Below are positions 1-10,316 of a DNA stretch of 64,000 bases, piece after piece. Location of the stretch: positions 484,262 to 548,261 of the forward strand of contig NZ_JAPPUX010000005.1 of the NCBI RefSeq assembly GCF_026712185.1, read 5' to 3'. Below the pieces are notes generated by a model that was given only the letters and a program-made list of their open reading frames with translations, made no database searches and was not told the origin of the DNA. The position numbers were made by a program, and so were the translations under genes. Positions within the stretch are counted from its first letter, which is position 1. Every line of letters begins with the position of its first letter. The stretch is from Nocardioides pini. Its GTDB lineage: Bacteria; Actinomycetota; Actinomycetes; Propionibacteriales; Nocardioidaceae.

Positions 1-2394
<2,394 letters not shown>

Positions 2395-2406
2395 CCCGCG
2401 GAGGCC

Positions 2407-3960
2407 TCAGCCCTGCGGCACCCCGGGCGCGGGCGTGCGTCGGCCCATGATCCACCGGTCGAAGAACGCCGAGAGCTCGCGCCCGGTCTCCGCCTCCCAG
2501 TGGTCGTAGATCTGCTCGCGGGAGACCGAGGTGTTGTCGTTGTCGGCCAGCCAGGAGCGGGCGAGGGCGTAGAACTCGTCGTCGCCGAGGTCCTCGCGCA
2601 GCTCGTTCCACATGAGCGCCGGCGTGTAGTAGATGTTCGAGCTGCCGAACTGGCGCGGGTCGTAGGCGCCGGGCGGCCCGTACGCGTCGCGGAGCTGCTG
2701 GTCGACGGCGCGGGCGCTGCGCAGGCTCTGGCGGAGCGGCCGGATGTCGTGCTCGTCCTCGTAGACCCACTGCAGCAGCATCGTCATGCCCTCGTTGAGC
2801 CACACGTCGCGCCAGTCGGACGGCGAGACCTGGTCGCCGTACCACTGGTGCACGAGCTCGTGGGCGACCACCTGCGGCGAGAAGACGTAGTCGTTGGTGC
2901 CGAGCGTGACCATCGCCTGGGTCTCCATCGCGCTCTGCGAGTCGGTGACGACCAGGCCCAGGGAGTCGAACGGGTAGTCGCCGAGCCGTGCCTCGATCCA
3001 GTCCACGCTGGCGGCGGCGGTCCGGATCGAGTCGAGCGGTCGCCTGAGATCGCGCGGCGTCCAGTAGTCCACCCGCAGGCCGCTGTCGGAGGTGTTGCTG
3101 CTGTGCTCGTAGCGGCCGATCGCGAGCGTGACGAGGTACGACGACGCCGGCTCGTCGAGCTGCCAGGAGGTCGTCGTGCCCCGCGCGTCGCTCGTGAGCT
3201 CCGTGAGCTCGCCGTTGGAGATGCCGGTCCACCGCCGCGGGGCGTGGACGGTGATGTCGTAGAGCGCCTTGTCGGACGGCTGGTCGTTGACGGGGTACCA
3301 GGTGTAGGCGCCGTAGGGCTCCTGCATCGTCCACACCTCCCCGTCCGGGGTCACGGTGAAGCCGGTCGTGCTGAAGTCGGCGCGCGTGGTCGGGGCCGGA
3401 GCGGGCTCGGGCGTGCCGACGTAGTCGAGGCTGAGCTCGTAGCGCTGGTCCTCCTCGATCGGTGCCCTCAGCACGAGGTCCTTGCCGACCCTGGCGAAGC
3501 GGATCGGCTCGCCGTCGAGCGCGACCCTGCCGACGGTGAGGGGCGCCCCGAGGTCGAGCTGGAAGCGCCGCGCGGTGCGGGCCGCACGGAAGGTGACGAC
3601 CGCCTCGCCCCGCAGCCGCTCGGCGTCGGGGTCCCAGGTGAGGTCGAGTCCGTAGTGGAGCGCGTCCACCCGGGGGTCGCCGACCGCGGGGTAGACGCTG
3701 TCCTCCCGCGGGGTCGACACGGCGAGATCGAGGTCGGGCTCGACCGGCTCGCCCACCACCGGACCGGACGGGTCGTCGGGGCCTCCTGCGGCGGGTGACT
3801 CGCTGCCGGGAGCCGGGCTCTCCGGTGCCGTCCCGTCCGACGACGCGGCCGCGGACGGCGTGTCCGCGGGCTCGTCGGGAGCAGCCCCGTCCGAGCACCC
3901 GGCCAGGACGGAGAGCGACAGGACCGTCGCCACCGCGCCGCGCAGGCGGCGGGGCGTCAC
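2407..3960 (-). CDS. M1-family zinc metallopeptidase, lipoprotein
   Basis: 517 residues. The N terminus is a lipoprotein signal with lipobox LAGC (Cys about residue 22), then a Ser/Pro/Ala-rich spacer, so the enzyme should be anchored outside the membrane. An M1 N-terminal beta-domain (residues ~75-270) precedes the catalytic domain, with the zinc motif HELVHQWYGDQ near residue 365 and the third ligand in NEG about 19 residues later. The length is short for M1 aminopeptidases and suggests that the C-terminal ARM-like domain is lacking, as in many actinobacterial secreted members. The start overlaps the stop of the upstream sigma-factor gene by 4 bp (ATGA), so translation is probably coupled. 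The peptide substrate is unknown. Confidence 0.88.
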   Translation of the reverse strand: MTPRRLRGAVATVLSLSVLAGCSDGAAPDEPADTPSAAASSDGTAPESPAPGSESPAAGGPDDPSGPVVGEPVEPDLDLAVSTPREDSVYPAVGDPRVDALHYGLDLTWDPDAERLRGEAVVTFRAARTARRFQLDLGAPLTVGRVALDGEPIRFARVGKDLVLRAPIEEDQRYELSLDYVGTPEPAPAPTTRADFSTTGFTVTPDGEVWTMQEPYGAYTWYPVNDQPSDKALYDITVHAPRRWTGISNGELTELTSDARGTTTSWQLDEPASSYLVTLAIGRYEHSSNTSDSGLRVDYWTPRDLRRPLDSIRTAAASVDWIEARLGDYPFDSLGLVVTDSQSAMETQAMVTLGTNDYVFSPQVVAHELVHQWYGDQVSPSDWRDVWLNEGMTMLLQWVYEDEHDIRPLRQSLRSARAVDQQLRDAYGPPGAYDPRQFGSSNIYYTPALMWNELREDLGDDEFYALARSWLADNDNTSVSREQIYDHWEAETGRELSAFFDRWIMGRRTPAPGVPQG

Positions 3961-4535
3961 GGCTCACCGCGCAGCAGCGGCCGGGCGAGCTTGCGGCCGT
4001 GGTGGATCTGGGCCTTGACGGTGCCGAGCGGTGCGTCGACCAGCACGGCGATCTCGTCGTAGGGCAGGCCGTAGACGTCGCGCAGCAGCAGCGGCTCGAC
4101 GTACTGCGGGTGGTCCTTCTCGATGGTGTCCATCGCCTCGAGCAGGTCGAGCCGCGTGCCGGCGATGACGCTGGTGGTGCGCGGGTCGGGACGGTCGTGC
4201 GTGCCGTCCTCGAAGTCGGTCGGGGTGGCGAGGTTCTTCAGCCGGCGGTACGTCGTGCGGGCGCTGTTGACCGACACGATGTGCAGCCAGGTGGTGAACC
4301 GGCCGCGGCCGCCCCACGAGGCGATCTTGGTGGCGACGTTGAGCAGCGCCTCCTGGCAGGCGTCCTCGGCGTCCCCGGAGTACGGGAGCACCCCGCGGCA
4401 GATGTTGAGCACCCGCGGCCGCACCGCGGCGAGCAGCAGCTCGAGCGCGTCACGGTCGCCGTCCTGGGCGCGTCGCGCGAGGTCGTCGATGTCGTCCGGC
4501 GCCAACGCGTCGCCCGGGTCCCCCGAATAGTCCAC
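3957..4535 (-). CDS. ECF-type RNA polymerase sigma factor
   Basis: 192 residues with region 2 (around DAEDACQEALLNVATKI and FTTWLHIVSVN) and region 4 (LPYDEIAVLVDAPLGTVKAQIHHGR). This is the minimal two-domain layout of extracytoplasmic-function sigma factors. It starts with GTG; a TATCGT hexamer on the minus strand begins 12 nt upstream, consistent with a leaderless mRNA. The gene downstream is a lipoprotein peptidase, and no recognisable anti-sigma factor lies next to it, so the way this factor is controlled is not evident. It diverges from a Ser/Thr kinase across only 20 bp. Confidence 0.85.
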   Translation of the reverse strand: MDYSGDPGDALAPDDIDDLARRAQDGDRDALELLLAAVRPRVLNICRGVLPYSGDAEDACQEALLNVATKIASWGGRGRFTTWLHIVSVNSARTTYRRLKNLATPTDFEDGTHDRPDPRTTSVIAGTRLDLLEAMDTIEKDHPQYVEPLLLRDVYGLPYDEIAVLVDAPLGTVKAQIHHGRKLARPLLRGEP

Positions 4536-4541
4536 GCCTGC

Positions 4542-4549
4542 ACGATAAT
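4542..4549. promoter_or_regulatory. Overlapping divergent -10 elements
   Basis: The 8-bp core ACGATAAT contains GATAAT on the plus strand (4544-4549), 12 nt before the GTG of the kinase gene. On the minus strand it contains TATCGT (complement of 4542-4547), 12 nt before the GTG of the sigma-factor gene. The whole intergenic region is 20 bp, so both transcripts would have to be leaderless and the two polymerases would compete for the same DNA. Confidence 0.6.
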
Positions 4550-4555
4550 GCCCGG

Positions 4556-6043
4556 GTGTCCGCTCCCTCCCGCCTCGGTCGTTACCCGGTGCGCCGCCGC
4601 ATCGGCTCGGGAGCGTTCGCGACCGTGTGGCTGGCCTACGACGAGCACCTCGACAGCGCCGTCGCGATCAAGGTCCTGGCGGACAACTGGAGCGGCGACC
4701 ACCACATCCGCCAGCGCTTCCTGGAGGAGGGCCGCTTCCTCCGCAAGGTCGAGTCGCCGCACGTCGTGACCGTCTACGACGCAGGCGAGCTGGAGGACGA
4801 GCGCCCCTACCTCGTGATGGCGTACGCCGACCAGGGCACGCTGGCCGACCTCATCGAGCTCTCGCCCCTGACGCGCCCGCAGGCGGTGTCGGTGATCACC
4901 CAGGTCGGTCGCGGGCTGACCGCCCTCCACGACCGCGGGGTGCTGCACCGCGACGTCAAGCCCGCCAACGTGCTGTTCCGCACCGTGGAGAACGGGCGGG
5001 GCGCGCACATCGTGGCGATGCTCGGCGACCTCGGCCTGGGCAAGGCGATGGACATGTCCTCACGGCTCACGATGGCTGGCGGCACGCCCTCCTACGTCGC
5101 GCCCGAGCAGGCCCTCGGCGAGGGGCTGGACGCGCGCGCCGACCAGTTCTCGCTCGCCGCCCTGAGCTACCACCTGCTGACCGGGCGGCAGCCCTACGCC
5201 CACGCCAGCCTCGCGGCCGCCGAGGACCCTGCTCCGCCCCCGCCGATGGAGATCGACGATCCCGCCGTCGAGGAGGTCGTCCTCCGCGGCCTCGCCAAGG
5301 ACCGCGACGACCGGTTCCCCGACGTCGCGGCGTTCACGGCGGCCCTCGTGGAGGCCGTCGGCGAGCCCGCGGACGCGGCGCCGCCGGCCTGGATCCCGCC
5401 CGACCCCGAGCTGACGCGCGCGGCCGCCGGCACCGAGACGCTGGGCCCGTCGACCGGCCCGTCGACCGGCGCGAGGACCGGGACGGCCGGTGGCCCGGTC
5501 CGGTCGCAGCGGCGCCATCGCCGGTGGCCGTGGGTCGCGGCGGCCGTCCTGGCCCTGCTCACGGGGACCGGCGCCGGGTGGGCGCTCGAGCGCACCGGGA
5601 CCTCCGAGCGCACGGTCAAGGACGTGACCGGCGCGATCTTCGTGACCGTGCCCGATTCCTGGACCAGGCAGGTCGACCCCGAGCAGTGGGTCCCCTTCGA
5701 GGACCGGCCCGAGCAGGCGTCCATCGCGGCCGGCACCCGGTCGGGCTGGAACTCCGACGACGAGCCCGGCGAGGGCGTCTTCGTCGGCGTCCTCCCGGGC
5801 GACAAGCTGCCCTCGCGCGTGCCGGGCCACGCCGCGTGCCCGATCCAGCGCGGGCCCTACTTCGACGAGAAGGAGGGCGACCAGTTCATGACCGTCTTCT
5901 TCAGCGGCTGCCCCGGCGTCGACTTCATGGTCGAGCGCATCGTCCGGGTCAACCAGAACCAGCTGCTCTGGATCCAGATCCGCGCCGATGACAGCCCCAC
6001 CGCCAGGCGGGTGCTCGACTCCGTGCGGGCCTCGGGCCTCTGA
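4556..6043 (+). CDS. Transmembrane Ser/Thr protein kinase (PASTA-less)
   Basis: 495 residues. A Hanks-type kinase domain occupies residues ~9-265: glycine loop GSGAFATVW (17-25), lysine 39 in AIKVL, catalytic HRDVKPAN near 131-138, DLG in place of DFG near 157, and APEQ in the activation segment. A Pro/Thr-rich linker leads to one membrane helix (~323-345, WPWVAAAVLALLTGTGAGW) and an extracellular domain of about 145 residues that begins FVTVPDSW and contains two Cys. The sensor domain is not PASTA. Its opening resembles the Trp-containing core of the two secreted proteins encoded next (MTLPVPKGW, ITFPAPAGW), which suggests a shared ligand-binding fold (inference). GTG start chosen from the 12-nt spacing to GATAAT. 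Confidence 0.88.
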   Translation: MSAPSRLGRYPVRRRIGSGAFATVWLAYDEHLDSAVAIKVLADNWSGDHHIRQRFLEEGRFLRKVESPHVVTVYDAGELEDERPYLVMAYADQGTLADLIELSPLTRPQAVSVITQVGRGLTALHDRGVLHRDVKPANVLFRTVENGRGAHIVAMLGDLGLGKAMDMSSRLTMAGGTPSYVAPEQALGEGLDARADQFSLAALSYHLLTGRQPYAHASLAAAEDPAPPPPMEIDDPAVEEVVLRGLAKDRDDRFPDVAAFTAALVEAVGEPADAAPPAWIPPDPELTRAAAGTETLGPSTGPSTGARTGTAGGPVRSQRRHRRWPWVAAAVLALLTGTGAGWALERTGTSERTVKDVTGAIFVTVPDSWTRQVDPEQWVPFEDRPEQASIAAGTRSGWNSDDEPGEGVFVGVLPGDKLPSRVPGHAACPIQRGPYFDEKEGDQFMTVFFSGCPGVDFMVERIVRVNQNQLLWIQIRADDSPTARRVLDSVRASGL

Positions 6044-6064
6044 GGCGCGCCGCAACCAGTCCGG

Positions 6065-6694
6065 TCAGCCGAGCCGGATGCCCGACCCCACCCGGGCGAT
6101 GAGGCTGGCCATGCCCGGGTCGTCGGCCTCGCGGCCGGTGACCGCGATCTCGACCTGGGCGTTGTCGCCGCCGGTCAGGTCGAGCCACCGCAGGTGGCCG
6201 TGGCGCAGGTGGTTGGAGGTGACGAAGGAGAAGTGCAGGCTGTCCCTGGTCTGCCCGAGCACCTCGACGTTGCTCTCGTCCTCACGGAGCTCGTCCACGC
6301 GGCGGTCGAGCGTCCACTCGATCGAGCGGCGGTTGCTCAGCACCTGCTCGACCCGCAGGACGTAGCCGAAGTCGGGCTGGTCGGGCGGTCGCCACTGCCA
6401 CTCGTTGAGCGAGTTCTCGGAGAACGACCAGCCCTTCGGCACCGGCAGCGTCATGCGGAAGTCGCCCGCACCGACCGTCTGCGGCTCCAGGGGTATCCCC
6501 TCCGCGAGCGCCGGGGTGCGGGGATCGGGCAGCAGCTCGGGAACGGGGTCGACGGGCAGGCTGGGCGAGGCGGGCACCGGCACGGCCGTGCCGTCGCCGG
6601 TCGGGTTCTCGCCGAGCACCCAGGACGCGCCGAACCCCGCCGCGACCCCGATGGCGAGCAGCAGCGCGAGCACTGCCGTCCCCCGCCAGTTCAC
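6065..6694 (-). CDS. Membrane-anchored secreted protein, twin A
   Basis: 209 residues: an N-terminal membrane helix (TAVLALLLAIGVAAGFGASW) without a clear cleavage site, a Pro/Val-rich spacer to about residue 65, then a globular extracytoplasmic domain of ~140 residues. It shares with the protein encoded next (6724-7377) the start pattern M-x-W-R-G, the FRMTLPVPKGWSF/FEITFPAPAGWST segment, the YVLRVEQ/YVMRIEQ strand, and a C-terminal RWLDL segment, so the pair is a tandem duplication. The GTG start is supported by TAGGTT 12 nt upstream. Function unknown; its location next to the kinase suggests an accessory or ligand role. Confidence 0.7.
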   Translation of the reverse strand: MNWRGTAVLALLLAIGVAAGFGASWVLGENPTGDGTAVPVPASPSLPVDPVPELLPDPRTPALAEGIPLEPQTVGAGDFRMTLPVPKGWSFSENSLNEWQWRPPDQPDFGYVLRVEQVLSNRRSIEWTLDRRVDELREDESNVEVLGQTRDSLHFSFVTSNHLRHGHLRWLDLTGGDNAQVEIAVTGREADDPGMASLIARVGSGIRLG

Positions 6695-6700
6695 GGCGAC

Positions 6701-6706
6701 AACCTA
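6701..6706 (-). promoter_or_regulatory. -10 element TAGGTT, leaderless start
   Basis: TAGGTT on the minus strand begins 12 nt before the GTG at 6694, the same hexamer and spacing as upstream of dcd (34484-34489). Confidence 0.5.
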
Positions 6707-6723
6707 GCCCGGGGGAGGTGGGC

Positions 6724-7377
6724 TCAACCGACGGGCCCGCCGCCCGAGCCCTGCATCCCCTCGGCCACCCTGCGGATCAGGTCGCGCGTCCCCGGGACGT
6801 CGCGCTCGCGGCCGTGGACCACGATCTCGACGTCGGCCTGGCCGCTGGCGTCGAGGTCGAGCCAGCGCATGAAGCTGTGCCGGGCGTTGCCCTCGTTGCT
6901 GCGGTAGGTGTACTCGAGCGTCTCGGCGCCGCGGTCGACGATCACGACGTCGTCCTGCTCGTCGCGCAGCCGCTCGATGCGGATGTTGATGGCGTCCTCG
7001 ATGGTGATGTCCTGGCTGTTGATCTGCTCGATCCGCATCACGTAGGTGTTGTTGGACGTGCCGGGCCGCTTCCACTTCCACTCGTTGCTGGCGTTGGCGT
7101 TGGTGCTCCACCCGGCGGGCGCGGGGAAGGTGATCTCGAACTTGCCGGTGCCGACCTTCTGCGGCGCCATCGCGATGCCGGGCTCGAGGGGCGGGTCGGT
7201 CGGGTCGGGGACGGGCGGCTTGGGTGCCTCGACCGGCATCTCCGGTGCCCGAGCGGGCACCGGCGCGGCCACGCCCGAGCCGATGGAGCCCTCGCGGCTC
7301 TGCGCGGACGCGGCGTAGCCGCCCCCGGCTCCGATCGCCAGGAGCACGACCAGTACCGCAGGCCCCCGCCACTCCAC
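6724..7377 (-). CDS. Membrane-anchored secreted protein, twin B
   Basis: 217 residues: an N-terminal hydrophobic helix (GPAVLVVLLAIGAGGGYAAS), a Pro-rich spacer, then the same extracytoplasmic domain as twin A (6065-6694), with FEITFPAPAGW, YVMRIEQ and SFMRWLDLD. It ends in a short Gly-rich tail. A separate promoter is likely because CATGAT begins 12 nt before its GTG start and 29 bp separate it from twin A. No enzyme motif or conserved Cys is visible. The domain may be the same kind as the extracellular sensor of the neighbouring kinase. Function unknown. Confidence 0.7.
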   Translation of the reverse strand: MEWRGPAVLVVLLAIGAGGGYAASAQSREGSIGSGVAAPVPARAPEMPVEAPKPPVPDPTDPPLEPGIAMAPQKVGTGKFEITFPAPAGWSTNANASNEWKWKRPGTSNNTYVMRIEQINSQDITIEDAINIRIERLRDEQDDVVIVDRGAETLEYTYRSNEGNARHSFMRWLDLDASGQADVEIVVHGRERDVPGTRDLIRRVAEGMQGSGGGPVG

Positions 7378-7462
7378 CCCCTCATCATGTCAGCCGGGCG
7401 GGTGGTCTGGTCCAGCGAGCCGCGCCGGTGCGCCGTCGGCCGCCCGGGCGCACCATCGGGAG

Positions 7463-8692
7463 ATGGTCACGCGGTGGGCGTTGCGGGCAGGACGGGCGTT
7501 CGACGGGGAGCGGTTCCTGCCGGGCGGCGCGACGGTGCTCGTGGAGGGTGACCGCATCGTCGGCGTGGAGCCGGGCGGCTTCCGCCCGCCGGACGACGTA
7601 CCGGTCACCGACGTCGACGGCACCCTCCTGCCCGGCCTCGTCGACTGCCACGTCCACCTCGTCGCGTCGGGGGCCTTCCCCGGGACACCCGGGAGCCTGG
7701 AGTGGGCTGGCACGGCCGCGCCCGAGGCGGTGGACGGGGTGGTGACGGCCAGCCTGCGCGCGCAGGTCGCGGCGGGGGTGACCACCGTCCGCGACCTCGG
7801 CGACGTCGACTACCGCGTGCTCCACCACCGGGGCCGGGAGGGTGAGGGGCTGCCGCGGGTGGTGGCCGCGGGCCCGCCGATCACGATCCCGCTGGGGCAC
7901 TGCCACTTCCTCGGCGGCGACATCGACACCGACGACCCCGCGGCGCTGCACGGCGCGATCGCGCAGCGGGTCGAGCGGGGTGTCGACCTGGTGAAGGTGA
8001 TGGCGAGCGGGGGCTTCCTGACGCCGGGTAGCGACCAGCTCGGCGCCCAGTTCGACGTCGCGCCGCTGCGCACGATGGTCGACGCCGCCCACGCAGCCGG
8101 GCTCCGGGTCGTCGCCCACACCCACTCCGTCGCCGGTGCGGAGGTCGCGCTCGCGGCCGGCGCCGACGGGATCGAGCACTTCACCTGCCTCGACGAGGGC
8201 GGGGCCGGGGCGTCGCCCGAGCTCCTGGCCCGGGTCGCGGCCGCCGGGGCCACCGTGTGCCCGACCCTGGGCAACGACCCCTCCCGGTTCCCGCCGGTGT
8301 CGGCGATGCCGCCGCACATCCTCGAGATGCTCGCGCGCCTCGGCATCACCGATCGCGACGAGCACTTCGCGCAGGTGGCGCGCAACGCCGGTGTGCTGCG
8401 CGCCCACGGCATCCGCGTCGTCTCCGGGCTCGACGCAGGAGCGATGCCCGCCAAGCCGCACGGGCACCTGTGGCGCTCGATCGGCGAGCTCGTGGTCGGG
8501 GGCTGGCCGGTCGACGAGGCCCTGGCGACCGCCACCTCCGTCGCCGCCGAGGACTGCGGCGTCGACGCCGGCCGCCTCGCGACCGGTCGGCTCGCCGACC
8601 TGCTCGTCGTCGACGGCGACGTCTCCGCCGACGTCACCGCGCTCTCGCGGCCCACGGCGGTGTGGGTGGGCGGGGTCGCCGCCGAGCGGTGA
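7463..8692 (+). CDS. Amidohydrolase family protein (imidazolonepropionase/prolidase-like)
   Basis: 409 residues. TIM-barrel amidohydrolase with metal ligands HVH at residues 63-65 (LVDCHVHL), the VDLVKVMASGG strand near 172-182, further ligands in VVAHTHS (~214) and GIEHF (~235), and an Asp in SGLDAG (~321). The C terminus GRLADLLVVDGD is the usual return to the small beta-sandwich domain. It probably hydrolyses a cyclic amide or an Xaa-Pro-like bond; the substrate cannot be read from sequence. The ATG start is supported by CACCAT 12 nt upstream. It is followed directly by a second, distantly related amidohydrolase. Confidence 0.85.
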   Translation: MVTRWALRAGRAFDGERFLPGGATVLVEGDRIVGVEPGGFRPPDDVPVTDVDGTLLPGLVDCHVHLVASGAFPGTPGSLEWAGTAAPEAVDGVVTASLRAQVAAGVTTVRDLGDVDYRVLHHRGREGEGLPRVVAAGPPITIPLGHCHFLGGDIDTDDPAALHGAIAQRVERGVDLVKVMASGGFLTPGSDQLGAQFDVAPLRTMVDAAHAAGLRVVAHTHSVAGAEVALAAGADGIEHFTCLDEGGAGASPELLARVAAAGATVCPTLGNDPSRFPPVSAMPPHILEMLARLGITDRDEHFAQVARNAGVLRAHGIRVVSGLDAGAMPAKPHGHLWRSIGELVVGGWPVDEALATATSVAAEDCGVDAGRLATGRLADLLVVDGDVSADVTALSRPTAVWVGGVAAER

Positions 8693-8703
8693 GCCCCACC
8701 TCC

Positions 8704-8709
8704 TACGGT
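8704..8709 (+). promoter_or_regulatory. -10 element TACGGT, leaderless start
   Basis: TACGGT begins 12 nt before the GTG at 8716. It lies in the 23-bp gap after the upstream amidohydrolase stop, suggesting that the second gene has its own promoter in addition to read-through. Confidence 0.45.
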
Positions 8710-8715
8710 GGCCTC

Positions 8716-10200
8716 GTGCTCATCCGCAACGCCCGCCTCGTCGCCGTCACTGAGGCCGTCCCGGGACTCGTCGACGTACGCCTCGACGGCGGTCGCGTGG
8801 TCGAGGTCGGTGCGTCCCTGCGCGGCGAGGAGACGTCGTACGACGCCGGCGGGCGCTGGCTGGCGCCCGGGCTCTGGGACCAGCACGTCCACCTCGGCCA
8901 GTGGACGCTCGCGTCCGCGCGCCTCGACCTCGGCCCCGCCCGGTCCAGCGCCGAGGCCGTCGCGCTCGTGCGGCAGAGGCTCGAGGAGTGGCCCGACCTG
9001 CCCGTCATCGGGTGGGGGCACCGCCCGACCGCGTGGCCGGACAATCCCACGGTCTCGGACCTCGACGCCATCGGCTCCGACCAGCCGATCGTCCTGATCG
9101 CCGGCGACGGGCACCACGGCTGGCTCAACACCGTCGCGCTCCACGCGCTCGCCCTGCCGATCCGCGACAGCGTGGTCAGCGAGGCCGAGTGGTTCATGGC
9201 CTACGGCCGGCTGGCGTCCGTGCTCGGCCAGGACGGCACCGGCCCCGACGCCTACCGGCGCTCGATGGAGGCCGCGGCCGCGCAGGGCGTGGTGGGGCTC
9301 GTCGACCTCGAGTTCAGCGGCGGCGTCGCCGACTGGGTCGAGCGGTGGGGCGGCGGCGCCGACCTGCTGCGGATCCGGCACGCGTGCTACGCCGACGGTC
9401 TGGACGACGTCCTGGCCCGCGGCCTGCGCTCCGGTGACCCGCTCGCCGACGACCCGCGCCTGACGATGGGGCCGCTCAAGATCATCAGCGACGGCTCGCT
9501 CAACACCCGCACCGCCTGGTGCTGCGAGCCCTACGCGGAGAAGGCCGTCCCCGGCTTCGAGGAGGGGCAGCCCAACCAGAGCCCGGACGAGCTCCGGGGG
9601 CTGCTGGCCCGCGCCGCGGCCGGTGGGCTCGAGGTCGCGGTGCACGCCATCGGCGACCGCGCGGTCACCGAGGCGCTCGCCGCCTTCGAGGACACCGGCG
9701 CCCGCGGCGGCATCGAGCACGTGCAGCTCACGACCCGCGACGACGTACGCCGCATGGCGCGCCTCGGCGTCCGCGCGAGCGTGCAGCCCGCGCACCTGCT
9801 CGACGACCGCGACGTCACCGAGCGGCTCTGGCCCGGCCGCGCGGAGCGCTGCTTCCCCCTGCGGTGGATGCTCGACGACGGTGTCGACGTCGTCCTCGGC
9901 TCCGACGCCCCGGTCTCGCCGCTGGACCCGTGGCTGGCCATCGCCAGCGCGGTCCACCGCTCCGGCGACGACCGCGAGCCGTGGCACCCTGAGCAGTCGA
10001 TCACCGCCCGGGAGGCCCTCGTGGCCTCGACCGACGGCTGGGGCACCGTCGCGGCCGGGCACCCGGCCGACCTGGTGCTCCTCGACGCCGACCCCCTCGA
10101 CGGGGCGTCGGACCGCGAGCACGCCACGCGCCTGAGGTCCTTCGCCGACCACGTGGTCGAGACCTGGGTCGCCGGCGCGACGGCGTACTCCCGCTCCTGA
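8716..10200 (+). CDS. Amidohydrolase family 3 protein (YtcJ-like)
   Basis: 494 residues. Starts MLIRNARLVAV, typical for the family, with metal ligands HVH at residues 57-59 (LWDQHVHL), GDGHHGWLN, a Lys in LKIISDGSLNTR, His in VHAIGDRA and GIEHVQ, and Asp in LGSDAPVSPLDPW. Family members hydrolyse exocyclic or formamide C-N bonds; the substrate is unknown. The GTG at 8716 was chosen for the conserved N terminus and its -10 spacing. An alternative GTG at 8689 overlaps the previous stop (GTGA) and would add nine residues. Confidence 0.85.
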   Translation: MLIRNARLVAVTEAVPGLVDVRLDGGRVVEVGASLRGEETSYDAGGRWLAPGLWDQHVHLGQWTLASARLDLGPARSSAEAVALVRQRLEEWPDLPVIGWGHRPTAWPDNPTVSDLDAIGSDQPIVLIAGDGHHGWLNTVALHALALPIRDSVVSEAEWFMAYGRLASVLGQDGTGPDAYRRSMEAAAAQGVVGLVDLEFSGGVADWVERWGGGADLLRIRHACYADGLDDVLARGLRSGDPLADDPRLTMGPLKIISDGSLNTRTAWCCEPYAEKAVPGFEEGQPNQSPDELRGLLARAAAGGLEVAVHAIGDRAVTEALAAFEDTGARGGIEHVQLTTRDDVRRMARLGVRASVQPAHLLDDRDVTERLWPGRAERCFPLRWMLDDGVDVVLGSDAPVSPLDPWLAIASAVHRSGDDREPWHPEQSITAREALVASTDGWGTVAAGHPADLVLLDADPLDGASDREHATRLRSFADHVVETWVAGATAYSRS

Positions 10201-10227
10201 ATGCCCGGGCTGCCCGGCTGTCCGGCG

Positions 10228-10297
10228 GTAACGCCGGGTTACTGCGGGTACCCACGGGGGTGCTCCACCGTGGGTACCACCCGTAACCCGGCGTTAC
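10228..10297. repeat. 70-bp dispersed hairpin element, copy 1
   Basis: Nested perfect inverted repeat between convergent genes. The outer arms GTAACGCCGGGTTAC (10228-10242) and GTAACCCGGCGTTAC (10283-10297) surround inner arms GGTACCCACGG (10247-10257) and CCGTGGGTACC (10268-10278). It probably acts as a bidirectional terminator for the amidohydrolase and PucR genes. The same outer and inner arm sequences recur at 24597-24672, so it is a family of elements and not a chance terminator. Confidence 0.9.
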
Positions 10298-10316
10298 AAG
10301 GGCCGCGGGCGGAGCT

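Noticed and set aside
7385..10152. Very long minus-strand open frames (360 and 780 codons) opposite the two amidohydrolase genes
   Set aside because: High GC leaves antisense frames open. Their translations are low-complexity Arg/Gly/Ala sequences with no domains, while the plus-strand frames have full catalytic motifs.
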